From DASVRZ01 sp038230215 (GTDB lineage: Bacteria; Verrucomicrobiota; Verrucomicrobiia; Chthoniobacterales; DASVRZ01), in NCBI GenBank assembly GCA_038230215.1, contig JBBRNR010000001.1, forward strand, positions 124,001 to 188,000: DNA of 64,000 nt. The letters run 5' to 3'. Shown in pieces: positions 8,951 to 17,934 of the stretch; within the stretch, counting starts at the first letter, position 1; every line of letters begins with the position of its first letter. The translations under genes were made by a program, and so were the position numbers. The notes below the pieces were generated by a model. The model did no database searches and was not told the DNA's origin. It saw only the letters and a list, made by a program, of their open reading frames with translations.

Positions 8951-11068
8951 TTATTTCTTGATTCCGATGGACTCCAGAAATGGCTGGATGGACCGCGGAC
9001 GCCCTAGAAATTTTTCGATGGAGATGTTCACATCGCGCGCGTCGCCCTGTGCATAGACCTCGTTACGCATCCGCATTCCGGTATCCTTATCGAGAAAACC
9101 GCCGGGAGATTTTTCAAAAACGGTCGCCATGTCCGCCGCAATCGCATCGGCCCAGGCATAGCCGTAATAGCCCCCGTCGTAGCCGTTGAGATGGCCGAAA
9201 CTCGCGACCATCGCCGTGCTTGGATCTACCGGCAAAAAAGCGTCGTTCAAGATCTTGTTGGAGATGGCGACAACATCCAGTTTCTCGCCCGGTGCATGAG
9301 GTCCGTGCAGGACGAGATCGGTGATGCCGAAGGAGAGTTGGCGGCGATAGGTCGTGCCGGCGAGCGCGTATTTCGCGGCCTTCATTTTCTTCAAAATATC
9401 AGCCGACATTTTCTTCTTTGGGTTCTTGTAATCCACCGCAAATTGATCGAGCACGGCTTTGTCCCAAACCCAGTTTTCAAGCATTTGCGATGGCGCTTCC
9501 ACGAAATCCTGCGGAACACTCGTGCCGCTAAAGCGAACGTATTTGGCCTGAGTTAGAATGGTATGCATCCCGTGGCCGAACTCATGGAAAAGCGTCTCGA
9601 CCTCATCATGTGAGAGCAGCGACGGAGCGTCTTTTCTTGGCGGCGGAAAGTTGCAGCAGAGCGCCGCCGTCGGTCGCTGATACGTCCCGTCGGGCAAAAG
9701 TTTTCCCTCGATCAAACCGAACTGCGCGAAGTGGTTGAACTTCCCCTCGCGCGGAAACATATCGAGATAGAAAAGCCCCAGCGGCGCGGTCGTTTTCGCG
9801 TCGCTCACATAGTAAAGCTGCACGCCGTTGGTCCACGAATAGTCTAGCGCGACGGGTTCGATCTTGATTCCGAAGATGCGCTGATAAGTGGCGAACATTC
9901 CGTCGAGCACTTTTTGATATGGGAAGAAACTTCGCAGCAACTCGGTATCGACTTGGAACTTTTGCTTCTTCAACTGCTCCGCGCAAAAACGCCAGTCCCA
10001 GATGTTAACATCGGGAGTTTCACTGTTTTTGTCGGCGGCCTTGATTGCTTTGAATTCGGCCAGTTCCTCGTCGTATTTGGGTTGAAGGCCAACCTTCAAA
10101 TCTTGCAAAAACTTCAACGCGGTTGCACCGTTTTTCGCCATGCGCTGCTCGATCTGAAAGTCGTCCCAAGATTTGTAGCCGAGTGCCAATGCAATCTCCG
10201 ACCGCAGCTCGACCATCCGCTGGATCAGCGCGATATTCTTGTCGCGAGCGCGGTTGTCGCGGGCGATGTAAACTTTCTTCCGGGACGATTCCTTCACGCA
10301 GTTTTCGAGAACGCCGAGAGCCTGAAACGTGACGTTTGTGTCGATCGTATATTCGTCGCCGCCGGTTTTCAAGCCGGGTGTTTCGAGCACGCTGTCGGGA
10401 ACGCCCTCAAGTTCGGCCTTGGTGAATTTCACCGGCATCGTCGCGTTGGCGATGTTAGTATCAAAGTCGGTTCCGACCGCGGCAAGCTCCTTGCGCAACC
10501 CTTCCACGAGCTGACGTTTTTCTAGAGGTAGGGCAAGTCCAGCGCGGTTGTAGCCAAGCAGGGTGTCCTTGATCAGCCGATGATCCTCCTCATCTCCTTT
10601 TGGGTTGGTGTCCGCAAACGCCTGGAGAACTTTATAGACGTCCTCGCGATAATCGTTACTTACATCCCAATCTTCAAACTTCTTGATCGCGACCGTTGCC
10701 GCCTCGCGCATCTTCGAATCAGGGCTGGTTTCCTTGATCCAGACGATGCGATTGGATACGGAGCGCGTCTCAAACCCGATCATGTCCATCTCCTGAAATG
10801 TGTTCGCAAAAGTGGCTTCTCCGGGCTTCAGAGCAGCTACAGCGTCGAGTCGTTTGTTGGCCAGGGCGATGATTCTATCGACGGCGGTGTTCACCTGCTG
10901 GGGAGTTTTTTCCCATTTCGGCAAAGCGAGCACAGTCTTAAACTGGCCGGCGCTGAGTTGCAGATCCTCGAGTTTTCTCATGGTCGGGGTTGGCGATGGC
11001 GAAGCAGCGTGACCCCAAATCGTGAGAAGCCCGACGGAAGTCGCGGCCAACAACATGGATTTCATCAT
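8951..11068 (-). CDS. Exported M3-family zinc oligopeptidase
   Basis: Zinc metallopeptidase of the thimet oligopeptidase/Dcp family, 705 aa. The active site HEFGH is at 495-499 and the expected third zinc ligand is Glu524 in DFVEAPSQ. The sequence starts with a hydrophobic signal (MMKSMLLAATSVGLLTIWGHA) with a likely cleavage at AxA, so the enzyme is predicted to be exported. Most M3 oligopeptidases such as OpdA are cytoplasmic, though Dcp has been placed in the periplasm. It heads the opp operon, suggesting that it trims peptides to importable size. Substrate range cannot be read from the sequence. Confidence 0.9.
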   Translation of the reverse strand: MMKSMLLAATSVGLLTIWGHAASPSPTPTMRKLEDLQLSAGQFKTVLALPKWEKTPQQVNTAVDRIIALANKRLDAVAALKPGEATFANTFQEMDMIGFETRSVSNRIVWIKETSPDSKMREAATVAIKKFEDWDVSNDYREDVYKVLQAFADTNPKGDEEDHRLIKDTLLGYNRAGLALPLEKRQLVEGLRKELAAVGTDFDTNIANATMPVKFTKAELEGVPDSVLETPGLKTGGDEYTIDTNVTFQALGVLENCVKESSRKKVYIARDNRARDKNIALIQRMVELRSEIALALGYKSWDDFQIEQRMAKNGATALKFLQDLKVGLQPKYDEELAEFKAIKAADKNSETPDVNIWDWRFCAEQLKKQKFQVDTELLRSFFPYQKVLDGMFATYQRIFGIKIEPVALDYSWTNGVQLYYVSDAKTTAPLGLFYLDMFPREGKFNHFAQFGLIEGKLLPDGTYQRPTAALCCNFPPPRKDAPSLLSHDEVETLFHEFGHGMHTILTQAKYVRFSGTSVPQDFVEAPSQMLENWVWDKAVLDQFAVDYKNPKKKMSADILKKMKAAKYALAGTTYRRQLSFGITDLVLHGPHAPGEKLDVVAISNKILNDAFLPVDPSTAMVASFGHLNGYDGGYYGYAWADAIAADMATVFEKSPGGFLDKDTGMRMRNEVYAQGDARDVNISIEKFLGRPRSIQPFLESIGIKK

Positions 11069-11131
11069 AAAATAAACCGCAGCGTCTTAGTTTGACCGTT
11101 CAGTGTCCCTTGGTTCCTTGGACTTGGGAAG

Positions 11132-11893
11132 CTAGGCCTGACGAGTCGCTTTTTTTCCGAACGCCCGGATTTTGTCGCGAAGCTCGGCGGCGCGTTCATA
11201 GGCTTCCAAAGCAATGGCTTTTTCCATCTCGCGATGCATAACTTCCAGTCGCGTGACAGGTTTTTTCCTGCCAATTTCCTCAGCCCATTCGTCGAGAAAT
11301 CCGACTTCCGGGCTCTTGTTTGCGAGTTCCGCAGGATCGACATCGTCGAGTATCTCAGCGATGGCGGCGCGGCCTTTAGAGATTTCCTTAAGGGCGCCAG
11401 TGAAGTCTTTTTTCTCCAGGCGAATGGCCGCTTTGGCCCGGGTGTTCATCATCAGCACATACGGGCGAAACTGCTCAAACGACCAGCGGATATCCTCATT
11501 GTCGGTGCACTTCGAGACGAAGGTAAACAGGTCGAGATTCCGCTGCGTGTCGCGGATGACGTTGGCAAAATCGTTGATCTGAAAAAAGCTGATGTATCGA
11601 TGGTAGTACTGGATGCCTTCCTGCTGGAGCTCGCCGCATTCGTCGGGCGTGAGACTGTAGGTTTCGCCTTTGGCCTCAATCCTTTTCGCTTTTTTTTGAT
11701 GCCATGTGAGCAGCGATTCCGAGTTGTGCGGGCGGCGTCCGTCGGGGCGTCCGTTGACTTCCATTTGAATCAGACCCAGATCGATGCGGAGCTGGAGCTT
11801 TTCCTTTTGGTCGTTGCCGACGATTTTGCGAACCTTGATGTGACCCGGTTCATGCGGCCAATCCTCCAATAAGTTGTCGAGATCGTTATTCAC
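11132..11893 (-). CDS. UvrB/UvrC-motif protein of unknown function
   Basis: A 253-aa protein with a C-terminal UvrB/UvrC interaction motif (about residues 214-250, including MEKAIALEAYERAAELRDKI), a two-helix hairpin also seen in Clp regulators and UvrB/C. The N-terminal 200 residues have no repair catalytic domain. They contain an RIDLGLIQMEVNGRPDGRRP block, which I recall from similar proteins in the PVC group, and then an all-helical, TPR-like region. No signal peptide. It lies 63 bp upstream of the M3 peptidase on the same strand and may be its first operon partner. The role is unknown. Confidence 0.8.
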   Translation of the reverse strand: MNNDLDNLLEDWPHEPGHIKVRKIVGNDQKEKLQLRIDLGLIQMEVNGRPDGRRPHNSESLLTWHQKKAKRIEAKGETYSLTPDECGELQQEGIQYYHRYISFFQINDFANVIRDTQRNLDLFTFVSKCTDNEDIRWSFEQFRPYVLMMNTRAKAAIRLEKKDFTGALKEISKGRAAIAEILDDVDPAELANKSPEVGFLDEWAEEIGRKKPVTRLEVMHREMEKAIALEAYERAAELRDKIRAFGKKATRQA

Positions 11894-11970
11894 CGATCAA
11901 CTATCGAAAGAGGCACCCGGTTTGTCAACGAGGAGGAATGAATGCCGTCGGTTTTCAGGGGGTTCCATCA

Positions 11971-13614
11971 TTATCTTTTCACAACGCACTCGTCACAGTT
12001 CGCCGGGAGTTGCTTGAAAAAATCATTGCCCTTGTCATCGACCAGAATGAAGGCGGGAAAATCCTTAACCTCGATCTTCCAGACCGCCTCCATCCCGAGT
12101 TCGGGATATTCCAAAACTTCGACGTGTTTGATGTTGTTCTGGGCAAGGATGGCGGCGGGTCCGCCAATGCTGCCGAGGTAAAATCCGCCGTGTTTTTGGC
12201 AGGCGTCGGTCACGGCCTGGCTGCGATTTCCCTTGGCCAGCATGATGAGCGAACCACCGAGACTCTGGAAAAGATCCACGTAGCTGTCCATACGACCCGC
12301 AGTCGTCGGTCCGAATGATCCGGATGGAAGTCCCATGGGAGTTTTCGCGGGGCCGGCATAGTAGATCGGGTGATTTTTCAAGTAATCGGGAAGGCCGAGA
12401 CCGGCTTCGATGCGCTCCTTGAGTTTGGCGTGGGCGATGTCGCGACCGACAATGATCGTGCCGCTGAGCGAGAGCCGGGTGGCGACGGGATGTTTGGTGA
12501 GTTCGGCCAGAATCTGCGACATCGGCTGCGCCAGATCGATGCGAACGACCGGACCCTCGGACGGAAGCTGATCCTGCGCGGGAATGAAGCGTCCGGGGTG
12601 ATGCTCCAGTTTCTCGATCCAGACTCCGTCGAGGTTAATTTTGGCCTTGATGTTGCGATCTGCGGAACAGGAAACGCCCATACCGACTGGGCACGATGCA
12701 CCGTGACGCGGCAGGCGAATGATCCGCAAGTCCAATGCAAAATATTTCCCGCCAAACTGTGCGCCGATGCCGAGATTTTGCGCGGCTGTCAACATGCGCG
12801 CCTCCAACTCCACATCGCGAAAAGCCTGGCCGAGATCGTTGCCGACAGTGGGTAGATGATCGAGATATTTAGCCGAGGCGAGTTTGACTGTTTTCAGGCA
12901 GGCCTCGGCGCTCGTGCCGCCAATAACGAAGGCGATGTGATACGGAGGGCACGCGGCGGTGCCGAGGGATTTCATTTTCTCGATGAGAAATTTCTCAAGT
13001 GAGGCGGGGTTGAGCAGCGCCTTGGTTTCTTGGAACAAGGCGGTTTTGTTGGCGGAGCCGCCGCCTTTCGCTACGAAGAGGAAGCTGTATTCGCTGCCAC
13101 CGGTGGCGTAGAGGTCGATCTGCGCGGGGAGGTTGGTGCCGCTGTTTTTTTCATTAAACATGTCGAGCGGAACGGTCTGGGAGTAACGCAGATTTTCGCT
13201 CGTGTAAGCCTCGTAAACACCGCGACTGATCGCCTCGCTGTCGTCGCCGCCGGTCCAGACGCGCTGACCTTTTTTACCAATGACAGTGGCCGTGCCTGTG
13301 TCCTGGCAAAAGGGCAAAATCCCTCGCGCAGAGACCTCGGCATTGCGCAAAAGGGTAAGCGCGACGTAGCGGTCGTTGGGAGTTGCATCCGGATCACTCA
13401 GAATGGCGGCGACTTGTTGGAGATGCTGCGTCCGCAAATAAAACGAGCAATCGCGGATCGCGGATCGCGTCAAAGTCGTGAGCACCGCCGGATCGACGCG
13501 GAGGATTTCCTCATTTCCGAAGGGCTCTACGGAAATGCCATCGCGCGTCAGCAAGGCATATTCAGTGGTGTCATCACCGATGGGAAAAGGTGCTTGATAA
13601 CGAAAATCGGGCAT
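11971..13614 (-). CDS. fumA: Class I fumarate hydratase (iron-sulfur)
   Basis: Interconverts fumarate and malate in the TCA cycle with a labile [4Fe-4S] cluster. 547 aa from the ATG at 13614, where MPDFRYQAPFPIGDDTTEY aligns with the start of FumA-type enzymes. A TTG 36 bp upstream would add only 12 unlikely residues. Putative cluster ligands are Cys103 (PFCQDTG), Cys222 (AACPPYH) and Cys316 (GVSCSADR), with the same 119/94 spacing as the E. coli enzyme as I recall it. One long chain, so the homodimeric type rather than the two-subunit type. Divergent from the FG-GAP gene. Cytoplasmic. Confidence 0.93.
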   Translation of the reverse strand: MPDFRYQAPFPIGDDTTEYALLTRDGISVEPFGNEEILRVDPAVLTTLTRSAIRDCSFYLRTQHLQQVAAILSDPDATPNDRYVALTLLRNAEVSARGILPFCQDTGTATVIGKKGQRVWTGGDDSEAISRGVYEAYTSENLRYSQTVPLDMFNEKNSGTNLPAQIDLYATGGSEYSFLFVAKGGGSANKTALFQETKALLNPASLEKFLIEKMKSLGTAACPPYHIAFVIGGTSAEACLKTVKLASAKYLDHLPTVGNDLGQAFRDVELEARMLTAAQNLGIGAQFGGKYFALDLRIIRLPRHGASCPVGMGVSCSADRNIKAKINLDGVWIEKLEHHPGRFIPAQDQLPSEGPVVRIDLAQPMSQILAELTKHPVATRLSLSGTIIVGRDIAHAKLKERIEAGLGLPDYLKNHPIYYAGPAKTPMGLPSGSFGPTTAGRMDSYVDLFQSLGGSLIMLAKGNRSQAVTDACQKHGGFYLGSIGGPAAILAQNNIKHVEVLEYPELGMEAVWKIEVKDFPAFILVDDKGNDFFKQLPANCDECVVKR

Positions 13615-13741
13615 GGGGGTGTATTCTGTCGCAACCGCGGCAGACGACAACCGGAAGTTAATAGGAATGCAACTCGCCTCGTCGCCTCGTCTGCCTGCTT
13701 GTCACAACGAGGCATTCATGTTCATTCTGAGACTCCCAGAC

Positions 13742-15505
13742 ATGAAACTTCTCCCCTCTATCGTTCTCGCTGTCTCCCTCGGTATCACTCTTCACGCGCA
13801 AACTCCCCCTGCAACAACGGAAAACCTCGTTCAGAATGGGAACTTCGAGCGCTTTTCTAATGAGGACAATCTGTGGGATGGCGTGAGCAGCGACGGTTAT
13901 CTGGAAACTTTCCGGGCCGGGGTCGATGCCATAGCGGAGAGCGGATTTCGCAAAATGGCCATGCCTGTATCTGTGGCCGCAGGTGACATGAATGGCGATG
14001 GTCTGATCGATATCGTCACTGCCGCAACGGATGGTTATTTGCAGATTTATTTCAACAGTGGCACTAAAACAGCCCCTGTTTTCACTAATTCCGAGATGGT
14101 TCCCCTCTTTGTGACCATTCCGAATATTGAGGGGAACGAATTGGAGTCGGTCCTCCACAGGGCACCTCGCATCAATCTCTACGACTGGAGCAATCGCGGC
14201 CTGCTGGACCTCATGATCGGAGATTACGAAGGCGAATTATTTTTTATTCAAAATACGGGAAACAAATCGGCTCCAGAGTTTCATCAACCTGCCGATGTCT
14301 CCAAAGCCATCATTTCCACGGGCAAAAGCGGACTTTGGGGCAATCTCTTTGCCCCGGCTGCATTCGACTTTAATAAAGATGGCAGGACGGATGTTGCCAT
14401 AGGCGAAGGTAGTTATTCCGCCAACTCGGTGCATCTCTTAGTCAATCAAGGTTCTGGCAACCAGCCAAAATTCGACGAACCCAATCGCTTTTATCTAGCG
14501 TACGGCGACGGAAGCGAGCATCTGACTCCCACTGTCGTAGATTACAACGGAGACGGAGAAGTGGATCTTCTCGTCTCAAACCGAGAGGGCAAAATCGGCA
14601 TTTATCTCAATCCAGGCCCCCTCTGGAAGCCTGGTGCTGATTTTAAATATGCGGGCAACATTAAGTGTGGCTCGTCCGACAATCTGGGCGGATTGATCAC
14701 TGTCTGCGCCGCTGACATGAATGGTGACGGACTTTTCGACATCGTGATTGGAAAATCCAGCGGACGCATCGCCCTGACCACAAATATTGGCACAAAAACG
14801 GAGCCCAAATTCGGCCCTGCAGTTGATTTGAAGGGCACTGATGTGTGGGGGCGTAACATTCGTTCCCCTAGCGGCTGGCGTTCCGATGTAGGTTTTATGA
14901 GAGGGAATCTTTATGCGGCAGCCACCTGTTTCTCCGAAGCGGATGAGCCCAAGATGGCACCGCCAGAAGGCAAGTCCTGCCTGAAAATTGGCTATTTTTC
15001 CTCTCCTAACAAGGTGTTGAAAGTGCCCTCACTCCTTTTACCCGGCGACCCCAACTATCAGAACCTCTTTGTCGCACGTTTTCATGAAGCCTACGAAAGA
15101 TTGCCAGGCAATGTTTTCCTGCTACACCAGGAACTGCCCGCCTTGAAAGTGGGTTCCACTTACACGCTTTCCTTCAAGAGTAGGGGAACCAGCGTTACCG
15201 GCGCCAAATGGAACGTCGGCTGGAGAGGCTACAAAAAAATGGCTCCCGAAAAGGTGGAAGCGGGCGAGCGCGGAAGTTTCAAAGTCAAAAAATTCGAAGT
15301 GCGCGAAAACAAAGATGTTGAAGGGCCCGTGAATGTTGGTTCCCCTTGGGCTGTCAACACAAAAACCTTTAAGATCAGTAAATTTTCCAACCCGGGTCTG
15401 GCCGACCTGACCACTGTGACTGCGCTGTTGGAATTTCGCGGCACACTGCCGCCAAATTTAGGCGCTTTTTACATCGACGACATCCAACTCGTCGAGAAAA
15501 AATAA
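13742..15505 (+). CDS. Exported FG-GAP/VCBS repeat protein
   Basis: Secreted protein of about 587 aa. The chosen ATG at 13742 gives a good signal peptide (MKLLPSIVLAVSLGITLHAQ). The N-terminal NLVQNGNFERF is typical of carbohydrate-binding-like modules. Then come at least five FG-GAP/VCBS-type blades with calcium-loop motifs (DMNGDGLIDIV, DFNKDGRTDVA, DYNGDGEVDLL, DMNGDGLFDIV), likely a beta-propeller. The C-terminal 150 residues look like another jelly-roll domain. No catalytic site or PEP-CTERM anchor is seen. An adhesive or polymer-binding role is inference. Confidence 0.85.
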   Translation: MKLLPSIVLAVSLGITLHAQTPPATTENLVQNGNFERFSNEDNLWDGVSSDGYLETFRAGVDAIAESGFRKMAMPVSVAAGDMNGDGLIDIVTAATDGYLQIYFNSGTKTAPVFTNSEMVPLFVTIPNIEGNELESVLHRAPRINLYDWSNRGLLDLMIGDYEGELFFIQNTGNKSAPEFHQPADVSKAIISTGKSGLWGNLFAPAAFDFNKDGRTDVAIGEGSYSANSVHLLVNQGSGNQPKFDEPNRFYLAYGDGSEHLTPTVVDYNGDGEVDLLVSNREGKIGIYLNPGPLWKPGADFKYAGNIKCGSSDNLGGLITVCAADMNGDGLFDIVIGKSSGRIALTTNIGTKTEPKFGPAVDLKGTDVWGRNIRSPSGWRSDVGFMRGNLYAAATCFSEADEPKMAPPEGKSCLKIGYFSSPNKVLKVPSLLLPGDPNYQNLFVARFHEAYERLPGNVFLLHQELPALKVGSTYTLSFKSRGTSVTGAKWNVGWRGYKKMAPEKVEAGERGSFKVKKFEVRENKDVEGPVNVGSPWAVNTKTFKISKFSNPGLADLTTVTALLEFRGTLPPNLGAFYIDDIQLVEKK

Positions 15506-15690
15506 GCCACTGTATCCATCGAAGCCGGATGCGACTTGGAACGAAAAAACAGCCTAGAATGTTTAGGTTAAATGGCTTGTGAGGGGGGGCATTTTGTCTG
15601 CCGCATTCGTTGCACTGGACGATAGAAATGTCGCAACACCTAATCGCCAATGACGATGCCAATATTTCCAGTTATTTCGGAAATGAATCT

Positions 15691-15713
15691 AATAAAACTG
15701 ACCAGGGCCAGTC
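15691..15713 (-). terminator. Weak candidate terminator after ssb
   Basis: Directly after the ssb stop, the minus strand reads ACTGG-CCCTGG-TCAGT followed by TTTATT. This is a 5-bp stem with a short T-rich tail. It is weak, but consistent with ssb being the last gene of its unit. Confidence 0.3.
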
Positions 15714-15714
15714 C

Positions 15715-16218
15715 TTAAAACGGGATATCGTCGTCCGCTGGGTCCAAGTCGGGATCAGTCGGACGCGGACGCGCGGGAGGCGGTGCAGACGCTCTGCCAC
15801 TGCTGCCTCCACGGGGTGAACCCCCACCACGCGGTCCCTCGGAATATTCCTCGCCGCCTTCGCTTTCGCCACCGCCGCCACCCTGGCGGCTGCCCAGTAA
15901 TTGCATATTATCGCCAATGACCTTGAGCTTACTGCGCTTCTGGCCAGTTTGCTTGTCGTCCCACGTATCGAGTTGCAGGCGTCCCTCGACGTATAATGGT
16001 TTTCCCTTCGTGCAGAATTTTTGGATCGTCTCGGCCTGTCGGCCAAAGAATGTCACATCGACAAAGGTCGTCTCCTCGCGCTTCTCTCCCGATTCCAAGG
16101 TGTAAAACCGGTTGATTGCCAGACCGATGTCCACCACGGCACTGCCTTTCGGCGTGTATTTCACCTCGGGATCTCGCGTGAGATTTCCGATAAGCATGAC
16201 CTTGTTCAGATTAGCCAT
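15715..16218 (-). CDS. ssb: Single-stranded DNA-binding protein
   Basis: Binds ssDNA during replication, recombination and repair. 167 aa. N-terminal OB fold (MANLNKVMLIGNLTRDPEVK, then VDVTFFGRQAE and YVEGRLQLDTWDD) covers about 1-110. A Gly/Ser/Pro-rich disordered linker follows, and the acidic tip DDDIPF at the C-terminus recruits partner proteins. It lies 24 bp after rpsF, a conserved arrangement. The genes rpsR and rplI that often follow are absent. Confidence 0.97.
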   Translation of the reverse strand: MANLNKVMLIGNLTRDPEVKYTPKGSAVVDIGLAINRFYTLESGEKREETTFVDVTFFGRQAETIQKFCTKGKPLYVEGRLQLDTWDDKQTGQKRSKLKVIGDNMQLLGSRQGGGGGESEGGEEYSEGPRGGGSPRGGSSGRASAPPPARPRPTDPDLDPADDDIPF

Positions 16219-16242
16219 TGGGAAACGATCGGAGTTCCGAAC

Positions 16243-16584
16243 TTATTCAGCGGCAGGAACACGACGAGGCGTGCGAACTGGAGCGACCACCGGTTTGAGT
16301 GGGAGCTTCTGGTAATGCTGGCGGTAAACGTCCGCGTCGAGCTTGAACTTGGCGCGCAGTTTGCCGGGCAAGGTCGGTTCGCCAGCGAAGATAAAATTCA
16401 CGAAATAGCCCGAGTCGAGATCCCCCGCCGCGTAGCTGAATTGCTTCCGTTCCATGCGCTGCACTTGCTCGATGGTGCCGCCTTCCTTTTTGATTTCGCC
16501 CTCGAGGCGCTCAATGGTTTCCTTGACGGTGTCGTCCTTGCCTTTGGTGTTGAGGACGAGAAGTCCTTCGTAACGATTTTTCAT
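16243..16584 (-). CDS. rpsF: 30S ribosomal protein S6
   Basis: Small-subunit ribosomal protein of 113 aa that partners S18 in known ribosomes. MKNRYEGLLVLNTKG at the start and the ERLEGEIKKEGGTIEQVQRM helix and strand are typical of S6. The C-terminal 20 residues are a basic, Pro-rich tail (KPVVAPVRTPRRVPAAE). Starts 3 bases after the pth stop, so the two are probably coupled. No Shine-Dalgarno sequence is visible. Confidence 0.95.
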   Translation of the reverse strand: MKNRYEGLLVLNTKGKDDTVKETIERLEGEIKKEGGTIEQVQRMERKQFSYAAGDLDSGYFVNFIFAGEPTLPGKLRAKFKLDADVYRQHYQKLPLKPVVAPVRTPRRVPAAE

Positions 16585-16587
16585 AAA

Positions 16588-17166
16588 TTAAGGTGTCTGG
16601 TTGTAAAGATTCATGGCCTTTTCCAGGCCGGAAGAGCACGCAGTCTCCACTGCTTCGGCAGCGTGGTCAAGCACAGGCTCTATTTTCTCACGGTCGGCCT
16701 TGGAAAACGGCGAAAGCACATGGTCCGCCAGGTCGCTCTCATCCGATTTCGCCCCGACTCCGATGCGTAGCCGGGGAAACGCATCGGTCTGGAAATGCGC
16801 AATGAGCGATTTCAAGCCATTGTGGCCGCCTGCCGAGCCGGATTTCCGCAGGCGAAGACGTCCGACTTCCAATGCAATGTCATCGACCACCGCCAGACAC
16901 TGACTGGGTTTCAGCTTGTAAAAACGAGCGACTTGTCCGGCGGATTGGCCACTCAAGTTCATATAAGTCAGCGGCTTGAGAAAAATCAGACCCGACTCAC
17001 TGGCGACTTCGGCTTGAAACTGGCGGTTCGCCTGCCAGCGGAGATTTTTTCGCGCTACCAACCGGTCCAAGACCTCGAATCCGACATTATGCCGGGTTCC
17101 GGTGTATTGGCGGCCGGGATTGCCGAGGCCAATGATGAGACGAATGGAAGGCTGGAGTTCGGACAT
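16588..17166 (-). CDS. pth: Peptidyl-tRNA hydrolase
   Basis: Releases peptides from prematurely dropped peptidyl-tRNA. About 192 aa from the ATG at 17166. The family signature GLGNPGRQYTGTRHNVGFEVLD carries the essential Asn and His. MNLSGQSAG and DDIALEVGRLRLRKSGSAGGHNGLKS follow. The upstream open frame is not conserved and overlaps rplY. The ATG lies immediately after the T-tract of a strong hairpin, so expression may depend on readthrough or an internal promoter. Confidence 0.95.
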   Translation of the reverse strand: MSELQPSIRLIIGLGNPGRQYTGTRHNVGFEVLDRLVARKNLRWQANRQFQAEVASESGLIFLKPLTYMNLSGQSAGQVARFYKLKPSQCLAVVDDIALEVGRLRLRKSGSAGGHNGLKSLIAHFQTDAFPRLRIGVGAKSDESDLADHVLSPFSKADREKIEPVLDHAAEAVETACSSGLEKAMNLYNQTP

Positions 17167-17171
17167 AAAAA

Positions 17172-17198
17172 TCGCTGTCAGCAGTGAGCTGACAGCGA
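17172..17198 (-). terminator. Strong hairpin with T-tract between rplY and pth
   Basis: Perfect 11-bp stem TCGCTGTCAGC / GCTGACAGCGA with a 5-nt loop (AGTGA on the plus strand). On the minus strand, the direction of transcription, it is followed by TTTTT, which runs straight into the pth ATG. It looks like an intrinsic terminator or attenuator within the prs-rplY-pth-rpsF-ssb cluster. Confidence 0.75.
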
Positions 17199-17227
17199 CT
17201 TTGAAGGGAGTTCCAGTGAACTGTAAA

Positions 17228-17893
17228 TTACTTCTTCGCAGGAGCAGCGGCTGCATCAGCCGGTTTTTTCTCCTTGAGCACTTCCGGAGCGGCAGCCGCG
17301 ACAGCGGTTGGTTCCTCAGCGACCAAAGCCTCGGCCACGGCAAAGACAGTCAGATCGCCATCGAGCGTACTCGTGACACCCGCAGGCAAAACGAGGTCGC
17401 GGACGTGGATCGATTCGCCAATGTTCAACGCAGAGACATCCACTTGAATGGATTCTGGCAAATCTTTTGGGAGACATTCGAGTTCGATTTCGTGCAGGTT
17501 TTGCGAGAGCAAACCACCAAAATTTTTCACGCCATTGGCTTCGCCTACTGGCTCGATGGGAACGCTCGCGGTGAGGGTCTCAGTCGCGGAAACCGCCTGG
17601 AAATCGACGTGCAACACCTGGCGTCCGACGGGGTGATGCTGGATCTCGTGAATCAGAGCGAGACGGCTAACTTTATTCGGGCCATCGCTGATTTCGAGAT
17701 CGACGAGAATGTTTTCACTGGAGGCGTTAGCCATGAGGGCGTTGAGGTCGCGCTTGGCGATCTGGAGATTCTGCGGTGGATTTTTGTCACCGTAAATGAC
17801 GGCGGGAACGAATCCGGCAGCCTTGACTTTTTTGACGGCGTTACGACCGGAAACGGTGCGGTTCTGGGCTGCGAGTTTGAGTTGTTGGGACAT
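17228..17893 (-). CDS. rplY: 50S ribosomal protein L25, Ctc type
   Basis: Binds 5S rRNA in the large ribosomal subunit. 221 aa, the long TL5/Ctc form with an extra C-terminal beta domain rather than the ~95-aa E. coli form. NRTVSGRNAVKKVKAAGFVPAVIYG opens the L25 domain, and LIHEIQHHPVGRQVLHVDF is characteristic. The C-terminus is an Ala/Lys/Glu-rich tail. Lies 41 bp after prs, a common pairing. The downstream hairpin may separate its transcript from pth. Confidence 0.94.
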   Translation of the reverse strand: MSQQLKLAAQNRTVSGRNAVKKVKAAGFVPAVIYGDKNPPQNLQIAKRDLNALMANASSENILVDLEISDGPNKVSRLALIHEIQHHPVGRQVLHVDFQAVSATETLTASVPIEPVGEANGVKNFGGLLSQNLHEIELECLPKDLPESIQVDVSALNIGESIHVRDLVLPAGVTSTLDGDLTVFAVAEALVAEEPTAVAAAAPEVLKEKKPADAAAAPAKK

Positions 17894-17934
17894 GACTTTT
17901 TGTGGGTTGCGGGTTTAAAAAAATAAGATTCGAG

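Noticed and set aside
13613..13741. N-terminal extension of the FG-GAP protein
   Set aside because: The longer frame would hide the clear signal peptide that starts at 13742 and overlaps the fumarase start region.
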